A stretch of DNA of 17,004 nt, taken from an uncultured Oscillospiraceae bacterium. GTDB taxonomy: Bacteria > Bacillota > Clostridia > Oscillospirales > Oscillospiraceae. Made by a program: the position numbers and the translations under genes. Shown here piece after piece: positions 1-9,696 of this stretch. The notes beneath the pieces were generated by a model. It searched no databases, was not told the DNA's origin, and saw only the letters and a list, made by a program, of their open reading frames with translations. The stretch is from positions 1 to 17,004 of the forward strand of contig CAKTRJ010000040.1 in assembly GCA_934597345.1 (NCBI GenBank), read 5' to 3'. Position 1 is the stretch's first letter, and every line of letters begins with the position of its first letter.

Positions 1-1393
1 CCTCACCCTCACCAAACTCAACTTTTACGTTGATATGTCCGTCTGGCTTTTTGTGGGAAAGCAGTACTACCGTCTCCACATGGGCCGTTCTGGGAAACAG
101 ATCCACCGCGGCGGCGCGGACGGCGGTATAGCCATGTTCCGCGAAGCGCTTCACGTCCCGGCTCAGGGTGGCCGGGTCGCAGGAGACATAGACGATGCGC
201 CTGGGCGACATGGCCGCCGCCGCGTCCACCACCTCCGGGGCAAGGCCCTTCCGGGGCGGATCGACGCAGATCACATCGGGCCGCAGGCCGCGATGAGCCA
301 GCTCTGCCGCCGTCTCCTTTGCGTCGCTGCAGAAGAACTCCACGTTGTCCACGCCGTTGGCTTTGGCGTTCTGCCATGCGTCGTCGATGGCCTCCGGCAC
401 GATCTCCGCGCCGATAGCCTGTTTGCAGTGCCGGGCCATGCACAGGGTGATCGTCCCCGCGCCGCAGTAGAGGTCCAGCACCGTCTCATCTCCCGTCAGG
501 GCGGCGAACTCCACCGCCTTGCGGTACAGCACCTCCGCCTGGGCCCGGTTCACCTGATAGAAGGACGGCACGCTGAGCCGGAAGGTCAACCCCCACAGGG
601 TATCCCGCAATGTATCCTCCCCCCAGAGGGTACGGTAGCTGTCGCCCAGTATCACGTTGCCCTTCTTGCGGTTCACGCCCCACACCACGCCCACCGCGTT
701 GGGAACGGCCTGACGCAGCAGCGCCACCAGCTCCGGCTCATGGGGCGCACGCTCGCCGCTGCCCAGCAGACAGATCAGGCTTTCCCCCGCCCCGTTGGTG
801 CGGACATACAGATGCCGCAGCAGGCCACGGCCCGTTTTCTCGTCATAGCAGGGCACCCGGAACTGCCGGATGTACTGCCGCACCGCCTGTGCCGCCGCGT
901 CGGCCTCCGGCCGCTGGATCAGACATTGCTCCACGCCGATGACCTCGTGACTGCGGGCGCGGTAAAAACCCACCGTGCCGTTGGGTGCAATGGGATACTG
1001 GCTCTTGTTGCGATAGTGCGCCGTATCCGCCGCGCCCAGAATTTCCTCCACCGCCACAGCGCTGCCGCCGATGCGGCTCAGGGCATCCTGCACCCGCTGC
1101 CGCTTGGTGGACAGCTCCTCGGCATAATCCATATGCCGGAAGTCGCAGCCGCCGCACTTGCCGTAATAGGGGCAGTCCGGCTCCTGCCGGTGTCCGGAGG
1201 GCGTGTGGATGGCGGTCACCTTGCCGAAAGCGGCGTGCCTGAGCACCTTCATGATGAGGATGTCGCAGTCCTCGCCCCGGATGGCCCGGTGAACGAACAC
1301 CACCTGCCCATTGACGCGGGCGATGCCCAGCCCCTCGGAGGAATAACCCTCGATGACCGCCCGGACGGTCTGATTTTTTTGCAGCGTTTCCAT
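1..1393 (-). CDS. rlmD: 23S rRNA (uracil-5-)-methyltransferase RlmD, 3' end cut by window edge
   Basis: SAM-dependent enzyme of the RumA/RlmD family, which makes 5-methyluridine in 23S rRNA. The minus-strand frame from ATG at 1393 stays open to the left edge (464 codons, no stop). A TRAM domain occupies about residues 1-60. A [4Fe-4S] cysteine set is visible at C74, C80, C83 and C157. The SAM motif LDLYCGAGT starts near 306, DPPR is at 378-381, the nucleophile motif SCDPAT has C405, and HVETVVLL is at 438-445. All key residues are present. Ribosome binding site AGAGG lies just upstream of the ATG. Most family members end soon after HVETVVLL; here at least 19 further residues follow (KKPDGHINVKVEF...), so a C-terminal extension continues outside the window. 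The assignment to the RlmD branch rather than another uracil-5-methyltransferase rests on the Fe-S cysteines and family resemblance. Confidence 0.93.
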   Translation of the reverse strand, partial: METLQKNQTVRAVIEGYSSEGLGIARVNGQVVFVHRAIRGEDCDILIMKVLRHAAFGKVTAIHTPSGHRQEPDCPYYGKCGGCDFRHMDYAEELSTKRQRVQDALSRIGGSAVAVEEILGAADTAHYRNKSQYPIAPNGTVGFYRARSHEVIGVEQCLIQRPEADAAAQAVRQYIRQFRVPCYDEKTGRGLLRHLYVRTNGAGESLICLLGSGERAPHEPELVALLRQAVPNAVGVVWGVNRKKGNVILGDSYRTLWGEDTLRDTLWGLTFRLSVPSFYQVNRAQAEVLYRKAVEFAALTGDETVLDLYCGAGTITLCMARHCKQAIGAEIVPEAIDDAWQNAKANGVDNVEFFCSDAKETAAELAHRGLRPDVICVDPPRKGLAPEVVDAAAAMSPRRIVYVSCDPATLSRDVKRFAEHGYTAVRAAAVDLFPRTAHVETVVLLSHKKPDGHINVKVEFGEGE

Positions 1394-1410
1394 GTGACCT
1401 CTTTCTCAAA

Positions 1411-1439
1411 AATAGGGGAAGCCACCGGCTTCCCCTATT
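1411..1439 (-). terminator. Hairpin with U-tract: terminator of the beta-CASP nuclease gene, or leader hairpin of rlmD
   Basis: A perfect 13-bp stem (AATAGGGGAAGCC / GGCTTCCCCTATT) with a 3-nt loop is followed on the minus strand by a run of U before the rlmD ribosome binding site. It fits an intrinsic terminator for the nuclease gene transcribed from the right. Only 17 bases separate it from the rlmD start, so rlmD cannot have its own promoter downstream of it. Confidence 0.75.
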
Positions 1440-1443
1440 CAAA

Positions 1444-1473
1444 ATAATATGTTTTCTCCGATTTTCCGTACAA
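1444..1473 (-). promoter_or_regulatory. Candidate rlmD promoter
   Basis: On the minus strand TTGTAC (1468-1473) and TATTAT (1444-1449) are spaced by 18 bases. The expected start is near 1438, at the foot of the hairpin, so the rlmD mRNA would begin with that stem-loop. The -35 match is weak (3 of 6), and the element abuts the palindromic repeat on its left side. Confidence 0.4.
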
Positions 1474-1474
1474 G

Positions 1475-1622
1475 CCAAAGCCTCCCTTGTGTAAAGGGAG
1501 GTGGCGCGAAGCGCCGGAGGGATTGTGAGCAGGCAATATTGCACCTGATCTCATTCCCATCATGGGGCAACCCCTCAGTCAGCCTTGCGGCTGACAGCTC
1601 TCCTTACACAGGGGAGCCTTGG
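1475..1622. repeat. MITE-like palindromic intergenic repeat, copy 1 (148 bp)
   Basis: The ends form imperfect inverted repeats: the left end reads CCAAAGCCTCCCTTGTGTAA and the right end, on the opposite strand, CCAAGGCTCCCCTGTGTAAG. Each arm carries an internal hairpin: GGCGC-GAA-GCGCC (1503-1515) and GTCAGCC-TTGC-GGCTGAC (1578-1595). The segments GGGATTGT and GCAACCCCT flank a central part. A related copy lies at 6310-6437. No open frame and no clear target-site duplication are seen. It probably belongs to a dispersed non-autonomous repeat family of Clostridia; I cannot name it. Confidence 0.8.
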
Positions 1623-1653
1623 ATCGTGGTTTCCGCTATTCTTATTTTCAATA

Positions 1654-3261
1654 TCAGAACTCGAATTTCTCCGTGATCTTGCGGATGGCCTCCGCCATCG
1701 CGCCAAGGGTCTTGTTGTCCCGGCCCTTGCTGCGGCGCACCAGCGCCTGCAGGGCGTCCATGGCCTGCAGAAGCTTCTGATAGACCACACCGGCCCGGCT
1801 GCCCTGACCGTCGAACACGGTCTTCTTGCGCTCCGGCAGGAAGCCCTTGGCCAGCTGGGTGCAGGTAATAAGATCGTACTCCTCCGTATACTGGGGCGCG
1901 TGGGCGTCAAAGCCCATGGCGCTGACGGTCTCGGCAAACAGGGGCGCTACCTCCCGGTCGCCGTGGACGATGAACACATGCTGGGGCTTAGGCTCCTTGA
2001 AGTGGGAGATCCAGTCCAGCAGATGATCCCGGTCGGCGTGGGAGCTGAGCCCCTGGAAATTGACGATCTTGGCCCGGACGGCCACGTCCTCACCGAACAG
2101 CTTCACGCTGGCGGTGCCGTCCAGCAGGGTGCGGCCCAGCGTGCCGGGGGACTGGAAGCCCACGAACACCACGGCGCTTTCCGGACGCCACAGGTTATAC
2201 TTCAGGTGGTGGCGGATACGGCCCGCGTCGCACATGCCGCTGGCGGAGATGATGACCTTGGGGACATGATCCATGTTCAGCAGCTTGGATTCCTCCACCG
2301 ACTCCGTCAAATGCAGGCCGGGGAAGCTGAACATATGGGTGCCGTCCTGCACCAGCGCCAGCGCATCCTCATCCAGATAGCCCCGCAGATCGCCGCAGAA
2401 GATGCTGGTGGCGGACTTGGCCAGAGGCGAGTCCACATACACCGGGAAGTCCTGCACGGAGGTCACCAGATGGCGGTCCTTGATCTCCCGGATGAAGTAC
2501 AAAAGCTCCTGGGTGCGACCCACGGCGAAGGAGGGGATCACCACATTGCCGCCCTTGCCCAGTGTCTCGTCGATGATCTGGGCCAGATCGTCGGTATAGC
2601 TCCACACCTCGGTGTGGTTGCGGTTGCCGTAGGTGCTTTCCATCACCACATAGTCCGCACCGCCGAAGAACTGAGGATCCCGGATGATGGGCTGATCCAC
2701 GTTGCCGATATCGCCGGAGAACACGATGTTCCGCTTCTCGCCGCCCTCGGTCAGCTCCATGAGGATAGAGGCGCTGCCCAGCAGGTGGCCCGCGTCGATG
2801 AAAGTGGCCTTCACGCCCTCGCACACGTCCACGGTCTGGTTATATTCACAGGTCTGCAAAAATTCCGGCACCCGCATGGCGTCCGCCACGGTATACAGCG
2901 GCTCCACATCGGGACGGCCCGCCCGCTGGTTCTTGCGGTTCTGATACTCGGCGTCGCTCTCCTGAATGTGGGCGGAGTCCGCCAGCATGATGTTCAGCAG
3001 GTTGGCCGTCAGCCGGGTGGTGATGATCTTCCCCTGGAAGCCGTTCTTGATCAGCATGGGGATACGGCCGGAGTGGTCGATATGGGCGTGGGTCACCAGC
3101 ACCGCGTCGATGCTGCCGGGATGGAAGGGCAGCGTGGCGTTGTCCACCTCGTCCCGTCCCTGCTGCAGGCCACAGTCGATAAGAATATGCTTTCCGTTTA
3201 CCTCCAGACAATGGCAGCTGCCGGTCACACACTGGTCAGCGCCGAAAAAGCTCAGCTTCAT
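1654..3261 (-). CDS. Beta-CASP metallo-beta-lactamase-fold RNase-like hydrolase
   Basis: A 535-aa protein of the zinc-dependent MBL/beta-CASP family, related to CPSF-73-like and bacterial TTHA0252-type ribonucleases. HxHxDH is at residues 58-63 (THAHIDHSG), followed by ESTYGNR, a GRTQELL segment, SASGMCDAGR, the RNA-specificity (RMMBL) segment FVGFQSPGTLG, LSSHADRDHL and VHGD. The C-terminal ~70 residues after PERKK are family-variable and charged. I chose ATG 3261 (MKLSFFGADQ) over ATGs at 3270 and 3288, because AAAGGA sits 8 bases upstream and homologues start at this beta-strand. The gene is divergent from secA. The likely activity is RNA processing or decay in the cytoplasm; it lacks the RNase J architecture, so the exact substrate is open. 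Confidence 0.88.
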   Translation of the reverse strand: MKLSFFGADQCVTGSCHCLEVNGKHILIDCGLQQGRDEVDNATLPFHPGSIDAVLVTHAHIDHSGRIPMLIKNGFQGKIITTRLTANLLNIMLADSAHIQESDAEYQNRKNQRAGRPDVEPLYTVADAMRVPEFLQTCEYNQTVDVCEGVKATFIDAGHLLGSASILMELTEGGEKRNIVFSGDIGNVDQPIIRDPQFFGGADYVVMESTYGNRNHTEVWSYTDDLAQIIDETLGKGGNVVIPSFAVGRTQELLYFIREIKDRHLVTSVQDFPVYVDSPLAKSATSIFCGDLRGYLDEDALALVQDGTHMFSFPGLHLTESVEESKLLNMDHVPKVIISASGMCDAGRIRHHLKYNLWRPESAVVFVGFQSPGTLGRTLLDGTASVKLFGEDVAVRAKIVNFQGLSSHADRDHLLDWISHFKEPKPQHVFIVHGDREVAPLFAETVSAMGFDAHAPQYTEEYDLITCTQLAKGFLPERKKTVFDGQGSRAGVVYQKLLQAMDALQALVRRSKGRDNKTLGAMAEAIRKITEKFEF

Positions 3262-3327
3262 GGCGTACATCCTTTCCAAAAAGTTCACAGTTTCGTTTCA
3301 CATTTCTGCTATGATAGGTGTTATAGT

Positions 3328-3356
3328 ATTGTATCACTCTTTTCCGCCATAGGCAA
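3328..3356 (-). promoter_or_regulatory. Promoter of the beta-CASP nuclease gene
   Basis: On the minus strand TTGCCT (3351-3356) and TACAAT (3328-3333) are separated by 17 bases, a good sigma-A match (4/6 and 5/6). The leader to ATG 3261 is about 60 bases. Confidence 0.7.
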
Positions 3357-3380
3357 GCCGGAACTTGCCATAGGCTATGG
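3347..3380. promoter_or_regulatory. Inverted repeats between the divergent nuclease and secA promoters
   Basis: The segment contains GGCAAG-CCGGAA-CTTGCC (3352-3369), an overlapping CCATA-GGC-TATGG (3368-3380), and a direct repeat of GCCATAGG. It covers the -35 of the nuclease promoter and lies just upstream of the secA promoter. It may be an operator; no known regulator site is recognised. Confidence 0.35.
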
Positions 3381-3395
3381 TTCGTCAAATTTCCT

Positions 3396-3424
3396 TTGCA
3401 TATACGGGATAGATATGGTATACT
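3396..3424 (+). promoter_or_regulatory. secA promoter
   Basis: Extended -10 TGG-TATACT (hexamer 3419-3424) with TTGCAT (3396-3401) 17 bases upstream. The extended -10 compensates for the weak -35. The leader to ATG 3480 is about 50 bases and carries GAAAGGA as ribosome binding site. Confidence 0.65.
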
Positions 3425-3479
3425 GATATTTGTATCATTATGCGACAGCGAATTCTTTTCACAGAAAGGATCAAAATAT

Positions 3480-6224
<2,745 letters not shown>

Positions 6225-6258
6225 GCCCTTACCCTTTAAACTCTGATATGACCCAAAC

Positions 6259-6284
6259 CGGGCGGCGGCATCAGCCGCCGCCCG
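6259..6284 (+). terminator. GC-rich hairpin after secA
   Basis: Perfect 11-bp stem CGGGCGGCGGC / GCCGCCGCCCG with loop ATCA, 34 bases after the secA stop, followed by an interrupted T-rich tail (ATGCTTCTCTTT). It is a plausible intrinsic terminator, though the tail is weaker than in the other terminators of this window. Confidence 0.65.
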
Positions 6285-6309
6285 ATGCTTCTCTTTGGCA
6301 AAACGCACC

Positions 6310-6437
6310 CAAAGCCTCCCCTGTGTAAGCGGAGGTGTCATGACCGAAGGTCATGACGGAGGGGTTGTCAAATGTCCCGACAATCCCCCAGTCTCGGCTT
6401 ACGCCGAGCCAGCCCCCTTTACACAAGGGGCCTTTGA
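6310..6437. repeat. MITE-like palindromic intergenic repeat, copy 2 (128 bp)
   Basis: Same architecture as the element at 1475-1622. The left end is CCAAAGCCTCCCCTGTGTAA and the right end on the opposite strand is TCAAAGGCCCCTTGTGTAAA. Internal hairpins are GTCATGACC-GAA-GGTCATGAC (6338-6358) and CTCGGC-TTAC-GCCGAG (6393-6408). GGGGTTGTC and GACAATCCCC flank the centre. The loops match copy 1 (GAA exactly, TTAC versus TTGC) while the stems are different sequences. It sits between secA and pgeF and leaves about 40 bases before pgeF. Confidence 0.8.
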
Positions 6438-6478
6438 TACCGCTCCCCGATTTATTTTCACCCCGAAAGGAGCCTCAC

Positions 6479-7282
6479 ATGTTCCACACCAACACCAAAA
6501 ACGGCATCACCTACCTGACCGCCGATGCACTGGACGGTGTATGCCACGGCTTTTCCACCCGGCCCGGCGGCGTGTCCCCCGCGCCGTGGGACAGCCTGAA
6601 TCTCGGCGTGGGCCGGGGCGACGATCTGGCCCGCGTGCAGGAAAATTACCGCCGGTTCTGCGCCGTCCTGGGGACGGATGTGAGCCGGGTGGTGCTGTCC
6701 AGGCAGATCCACGAGGATGTGGTGCGCCACGTCACCGAGGACGACGCAGGCAAGGGGCTGTGGCGCGACCGGGATTACCCCTCCGTGGACGGCATGGTCA
6801 CCGACGTGCCCCATCTGCCGCTGGTGGTGTTCTCCGCCGACTGCAACGTGGTGCTGCTCTATGACCCTGTCCGCAGAGCCATCGGCGCCTGCCACGCCGG
6901 GTGGAGGGGCACGGCGCTGGGCATCGCCGGGAAAACAGTGCGGGAGATGCAGCGACTCTTCGGCTGCGATCCGGCTGATATCCGTGCCGCTATCGGCCCT
7001 GCCATCGGCCAGTGCTGCTTCGAGACGGACGGCGACGTGCCGGAGGCCCTGCGGAACGCGCTGGGCGGCGAGGCCGAGCCGTATATCACCTGGAACGGCC
7101 GCAAGTATCACATCGACCTGAAATCTGTCAACGCTCTGTGGCTGCGAAAGGCCGGGGTAAACGTCATTGACATCAGCGGCGACTGCACCGCCTGCCGCAC
7201 CGATCTCTATTGGAGCCATCGGAAGCACGGCGGCGACCGGGGCAGTCAGATCGCCATGATCTCGCTGGAGGATCGTCCATGA
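6479..7282 (+). CDS. pgeF: Peptidoglycan editing factor PgeF (YfiH/DUF152, laccase-fold)
   Basis: A 267-aa member of the YfiH family, whose characterised members hydrolyse wrongly built L-Ser-containing UDP-MurNAc precursors or act on purine nucleosides. Visible motifs are HGFSTRPGGVS near 23-33, NLGVGRGD, a metal ligand H78 (SRQIHEDV), C122 in FSADCNVV and H139 in CHAGWRG, then AAIGPAIGQCCFE and the C-terminal YWSHRKHGGDRGSQIA. The H-C-H metal set is complete. ATG 6479 is chosen because GAAAGGAG (6465-6472) lies 6 bases upstream and MFHTNTKNGITYLT is a normal family start; in-frame upstream codons fall within the palindromic repeat. No clear promoter was found in the short gap, so it may rely on one inside or beyond the repeat. 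It overlaps the next gene by 4 bp. Confidence 0.92.
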   Translation: MFHTNTKNGITYLTADALDGVCHGFSTRPGGVSPAPWDSLNLGVGRGDDLARVQENYRRFCAVLGTDVSRVVLSRQIHEDVVRHVTEDDAGKGLWRDRDYPSVDGMVTDVPHLPLVVFSADCNVVLLYDPVRRAIGACHAGWRGTALGIAGKTVREMQRLFGCDPADIRAAIGPAIGQCCFETDGDVPEALRNALGGEAEPYITWNGRKYHIDLKSVNALWLRKAGVNVIDISGDCTACRTDLYWSHRKHGGDRGSQIAMISLEDRP

Positions 7283-8835
7283 AGAAACGCTTTCCGGCTC
7301 TGCTGCTGGCCGTGCTGACACTGCTCTCCCTCCCCGGCTGCACCAACTGGGACGAGGGCACCTATAACAACGACCCGTTGGACGAGCTGTCCAAATACTA
7401 TCAGACGGACACGCCGGAGGAAACACCGGCGCTCACCGCCTTCGTCCTGCCCTGCCTCAGCGGCGAGACGCTGGATCCCATCACCTGCCCCGACGGCGTA
7501 CAGCTGACGGTGGCGGCGCTGCTGTATGAACCGCTGTACCGCCTTACGCCGCAGTTCGAGGTGGAAAATGTGCTGGCCCAGAGCGAGAGCTATGACGCGG
7601 TGACCTTCACCTATACCATCCGGCTGCGCAGTGACGTTAAGTTCAGCGACGGCACGGCGCTGACGGCCCAGGATGTGGCCGCCACGCTGCTGCGCGCCCA
7701 GCAGGCGCCCCGCTATGCCGCGCGGCTGACGGATGTGACCGCGGTCACCGCCGTGGGCAGCGGCACCGTGGAGATCCAGCTGGCGCAGGATCGCCGGGAC
7801 TTCATCGCGCTGCTGGATATCCCCATCGTCAAAGCCGGTACGGAAGCGGCTCTCACCCCCACCGGTACCGGCCCGTATGTCAGAGTCGAGGGTTCCCTTC
7901 AGCAAAATCCCCACTGGCGGCGTACCGCCGCGCTGCCCTTCCAGGAGATCGGACTGCTGTCCTATAAGAGCGAAGAAGCGGCAGCCTACGCCTTCTCCTC
8001 TCACGACGTCCATCTGCTGGCCTGCGACCTGACCGCCTCCAACGGCAGCATCGCCTCCACCAGCGGAAGCTATACGGACGCCGACACCACTATCGTACAA
8101 TTCCTGGGCTTCAATATGGCCCGTAAGCTGTTTCAGGACGCGGACATGCGCAAGGCCATCAGCATGGCGGTGGACCGCGTCACCATTGTCAACGCCTACC
8201 TGATGGGACACGGTGTCCCCACGCAGTTCTTCATCCATCCCGCCAGCGGACTGTATCCCAAGTCTCTGGAGACCGCCTACAACGCCGGTGACTGCACCGC
8301 CGCCATGACGGAGCTGTATATGGCCGACGGCGAAGACGTCTATGACCTGACGCTGCTGGTAAACGAGGAGAACAGCTTTAAGGTGGCCGCCGCCCAGGAG
8401 ATCGCCCAGGCGCTGAACCAATACGATTTCAACGTCACCGTCCGGGCGCTGCCCTGGGAGGACTATCTGACCGCTCTGGCCGAGGGGCGTTTCGACCTGT
8501 ATTTCGGTGAATGCAAGTTGACGGCGGATTGGGACGCCTCCTCCCTGCTGGCTACCGGCGGCAGTCTGAACTACGGCGGCTGGTCTGACACCATTCTCGA
8601 CACGCACCTGGCCTCCTGCCGCACCGCCGGAGACCTGTATAACCGCTCCTCCGCGCTGGAGACCGTGTGCCGCCGGATGCAGTCCCAGACACCCTTGATC
8701 CCCATCTGCTTCAAACGGACCTCCGTGCTGCTGCCCAACAACGCGGTAGACGCCATTACCCCCACCGCCACGGATCCCTTTTACCGGCTGGAAAGCTGGC
8801 ATGTCAACTGGGACACGGCAGACACAAAAAAATGA
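7279..8835 (+). CDS. ABC-type oligopeptide/nickel-class solute-binding lipoprotein (SBP_bac_5 family)
   Basis: A 518-aa extracytoplasmic binding protein. The N-terminus MKKRFPALLLAVLTLLSLPGC is a lipoprotein signal peptide with the modified cysteine at residue 21 (lipobox LPGC). The family-5 hallmark VKFSDGTALTAQDVAATLL follows, then GTGPY and LGFNMARKLFQDADMRKAISMAVDR, typical of DppA/OppA-like proteins. ATG 7279 overlaps the pgeF stop (ATGA), which indicates co-transcription and translational coupling. No permease or ATPase gene of a transporter is adjacent, so it is an orphan here. The ligand cannot be read from sequence; peptides are the common case, and murein peptides would fit the pgeF partner but this is inference. 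Its stop codon lies inside the stem of the terminator that follows. Confidence 0.87.
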   Translation: MKKRFPALLLAVLTLLSLPGCTNWDEGTYNNDPLDELSKYYQTDTPEETPALTAFVLPCLSGETLDPITCPDGVQLTVAALLYEPLYRLTPQFEVENVLAQSESYDAVTFTYTIRLRSDVKFSDGTALTAQDVAATLLRAQQAPRYAARLTDVTAVTAVGSGTVEIQLAQDRRDFIALLDIPIVKAGTEAALTPTGTGPYVRVEGSLQQNPHWRRTAALPFQEIGLLSYKSEEAAAYAFSSHDVHLLACDLTASNGSIASTSGSYTDADTTIVQFLGFNMARKLFQDADMRKAISMAVDRVTIVNAYLMGHGVPTQFFIHPASGLYPKSLETAYNAGDCTAAMTELYMADGEDVYDLTLLVNEENSFKVAAAQEIAQALNQYDFNVTVRALPWEDYLTALAEGRFDLYFGECKLTADWDASSLLATGGSLNYGGWSDTILDTHLASCRTAGDLYNRSSALETVCRRMQSQTPLIPICFKRTSVLLPNNAVDAITPTATDPFYRLESWHVNWDTADTKK

Positions 8836-8860
8836 GATGGCTGAAGCCATCTCATTTTTT
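8826..8860. terminator. Bidirectional terminator between the binding-protein gene and lexA
   Basis: ATGAGATGGCT / AGCCATCTCAT (8832-8855) flanked by an A-run on the left and TTTTTT on the right, giving a U-tail on either strand. It ends the plus-strand pgeF-lipoprotein unit and the minus-strand lexA transcript. The loop is a TGAA tetraloop closed by GGC/GCC. Confidence 0.9.
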
Positions 8861-8864
8861 GTTC

Positions 8865-9497
8865 TCAATACGTCCGGATCACGGCGCTGACCTTGCCCAG
8901 AATGGAGGCGTTGCGCCCGTCAATGGGGCTGTACGCGTCGTTTTCCGGCATCAGCCACACCTCGCTGCCCTTGCGCTTCAGGCGCTTCACCGTGGCCTCA
9001 TCCTCGATCAGCGCCACAATGATCTCCCCGTTGTGGGCCTCACGCTGCTGGTGGACCACCACCAGATCGCCCGGCAGAATACCGGCGTTCAGCATGGACT
9101 CGCCCCGCACCCGCAGGGCGAAATACTCGCCGTCCCGGCCGCCGGTGTCGAAGGTCAGATAATCCTCGATACACTCCTGGGCCAGGATGGGCGTACCTGC
9201 CGCCACGGTGCCCACGATAGGCACGCGGCCCGCAGGCGGCTCGATCTCCTCCGCTGCCGGTTTTGCCGCCGGTGCGGTCTGTGACGGCTTCGTCAGCGTG
9301 ATGGTGCGGCCCTTACGGCCGGACTTCTTGATCACGCCCAACTCCTCCATGTGCTTCAGGTGGAAATGCACCGTGGAGGGAGACTTCAGCCCCACGGCGG
9401 CCCCGATCTCGCGGACGGAGGGCGGGTAGCCCTGCTCCACCAGCATCCGGGCAATATAGTCATAAATCGTTTGCTGCATTTTGGTCATCTGCGCCAT
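8865..9497 (-). CDS. lexA: LexA repressor, SOS response regulator
   Basis: A 210-aa DNA-binding repressor that undergoes RecA-stimulated self-cleavage on DNA damage. A winged helix-turn-helix fills about residues 1-70 (GYPPSVREIGAAVGLKSPSTVHFHL). After a linker rich in Pro and Ala comes the S24 peptidase domain: cleavage bond A100-G101 in TVAAGTP, catalytic Ser S134 (RGESM) and Lys K171 (ATVKRL). All active-site residues are intact. Length matches the family (about 205-215). ATG 9497 is preceded by GGGGAG at a short but workable distance. The gene is alone in its transcription unit and divergent from secG. A LexA box on its own -35 region implies autoregulation. Confidence 0.97.
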   Translation of the reverse strand: MAQMTKMQQTIYDYIARMLVEQGYPPSVREIGAAVGLKSPSTVHFHLKHMEELGVIKKSGRKGRTITLTKPSQTAPAAKPAAEEIEPPAGRVPIVGTVAAGTPILAQECIEDYLTFDTGGRDGEYFALRVRGESMLNAGILPGDLVVVHQQREAHNGEIIVALIEDEATVKRLKRKGSEVWLMPENDAYSPIDGRNASILGKVSAVIRTY

Positions 9498-9539
9498 ATG
9501 TCACTCCCCTTTTCCATTGGTGCCTGTATGGTCATGACC

Positions 9540-9568
9540 AGTATATCACACTTTTTCTGCGTTTACAA
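9540..9568 (-). promoter_or_regulatory. lexA promoter
   Basis: Minus strand: TTGTAA (9563-9568), 17-base spacer, extended -10 TGA-TATACT (hexamer 9540-9545). The leader to ATG 9497 is about 35 bases. Confidence 0.75.
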
Positions 9569-9578
9569 CATTTGTTCT
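9565..9578 (-). promoter_or_regulatory. LexA operator (SOS box)
   Basis: On the minus strand the site reads AGAACAAATGTTGT, close to the Gram-positive SOS box CGAACRNRYGTTYC (core GAAC-N4-GTT intact). It overlaps the lexA -35 hexamer, the position expected for autorepression. Confidence 0.75.
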
Positions 9579-9613
9579 AAAATAATTTTTTATTTTTTGC
9601 TTGCTTTTTTCCA

Positions 9614-9641
9614 TTGACTATGGTAGTATATTGTTTACTGT
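9614..9641 (+). promoter_or_regulatory. Candidate secG promoter
   Basis: TTGACT (9614-9619, 5/6) and TACTGT (9636-9641, weak) with a 16-base spacer. The preceding stretch 9577-9612 is very A/T-rich and could act as an UP element. TATATT at 9627-9632 is an alternative -10 without a good -35. Confidence 0.45.
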
Positions 9642-9648
9642 GATAGAT

Positions 9649-9671
9649 ATGCCTGCCGTTTGGACAGGCAT
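9649..9671 (+). other. 5' leader hairpin of secG
   Basis: ATGCCTG / CAGGCAT with a 9-nt loop, lying between the promoter and the ribosome binding site. There is no U-run after it, so it is not a terminator. It may stabilise the mRNA 5' end. Confidence 0.4.
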
Positions 9672-9696
9672 GAAATAGGTTTGGAGGGTGTTCCGT

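Noticed and set aside
35..1447. Open frame of 470 codons on the plus strand opposite rlmD
   Set aside because: It is antisense to a clear RlmD frame with all motifs and has low-complexity composition (His, Gly, Ala, Leu rich) typical of a GC-rich shadow frame.
18..1544. Apparent breakage of rlmD into short minus-strand frames
   Set aside because: The short frames are in other phases. The true frame from 1393 is continuous to the left edge, so there is no frameshift or pseudogene.
1475..1622. Insertion sequence or transposon remnant with transposase
   Set aside because: No transposase frame and no clear target-site duplication; the element is too short and is better called a palindromic repeat.
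1585..3426. 613-codon plus-strand frame opposite the beta-CASP nuclease
   Set aside because: It is a shadow of the nuclease frame; no ribosome binding site and no recognisable motif.
7246..8868. 540-codon minus-strand frame opposite the binding-protein gene
   Set aside because: Shadow frame; the plus-strand protein has a lipobox and family motifs.
9688..9696. GTG start for secG
   Set aside because: The codon overlaps the GGAGGG ribosome binding site; ATG 9697 has correct spacing.
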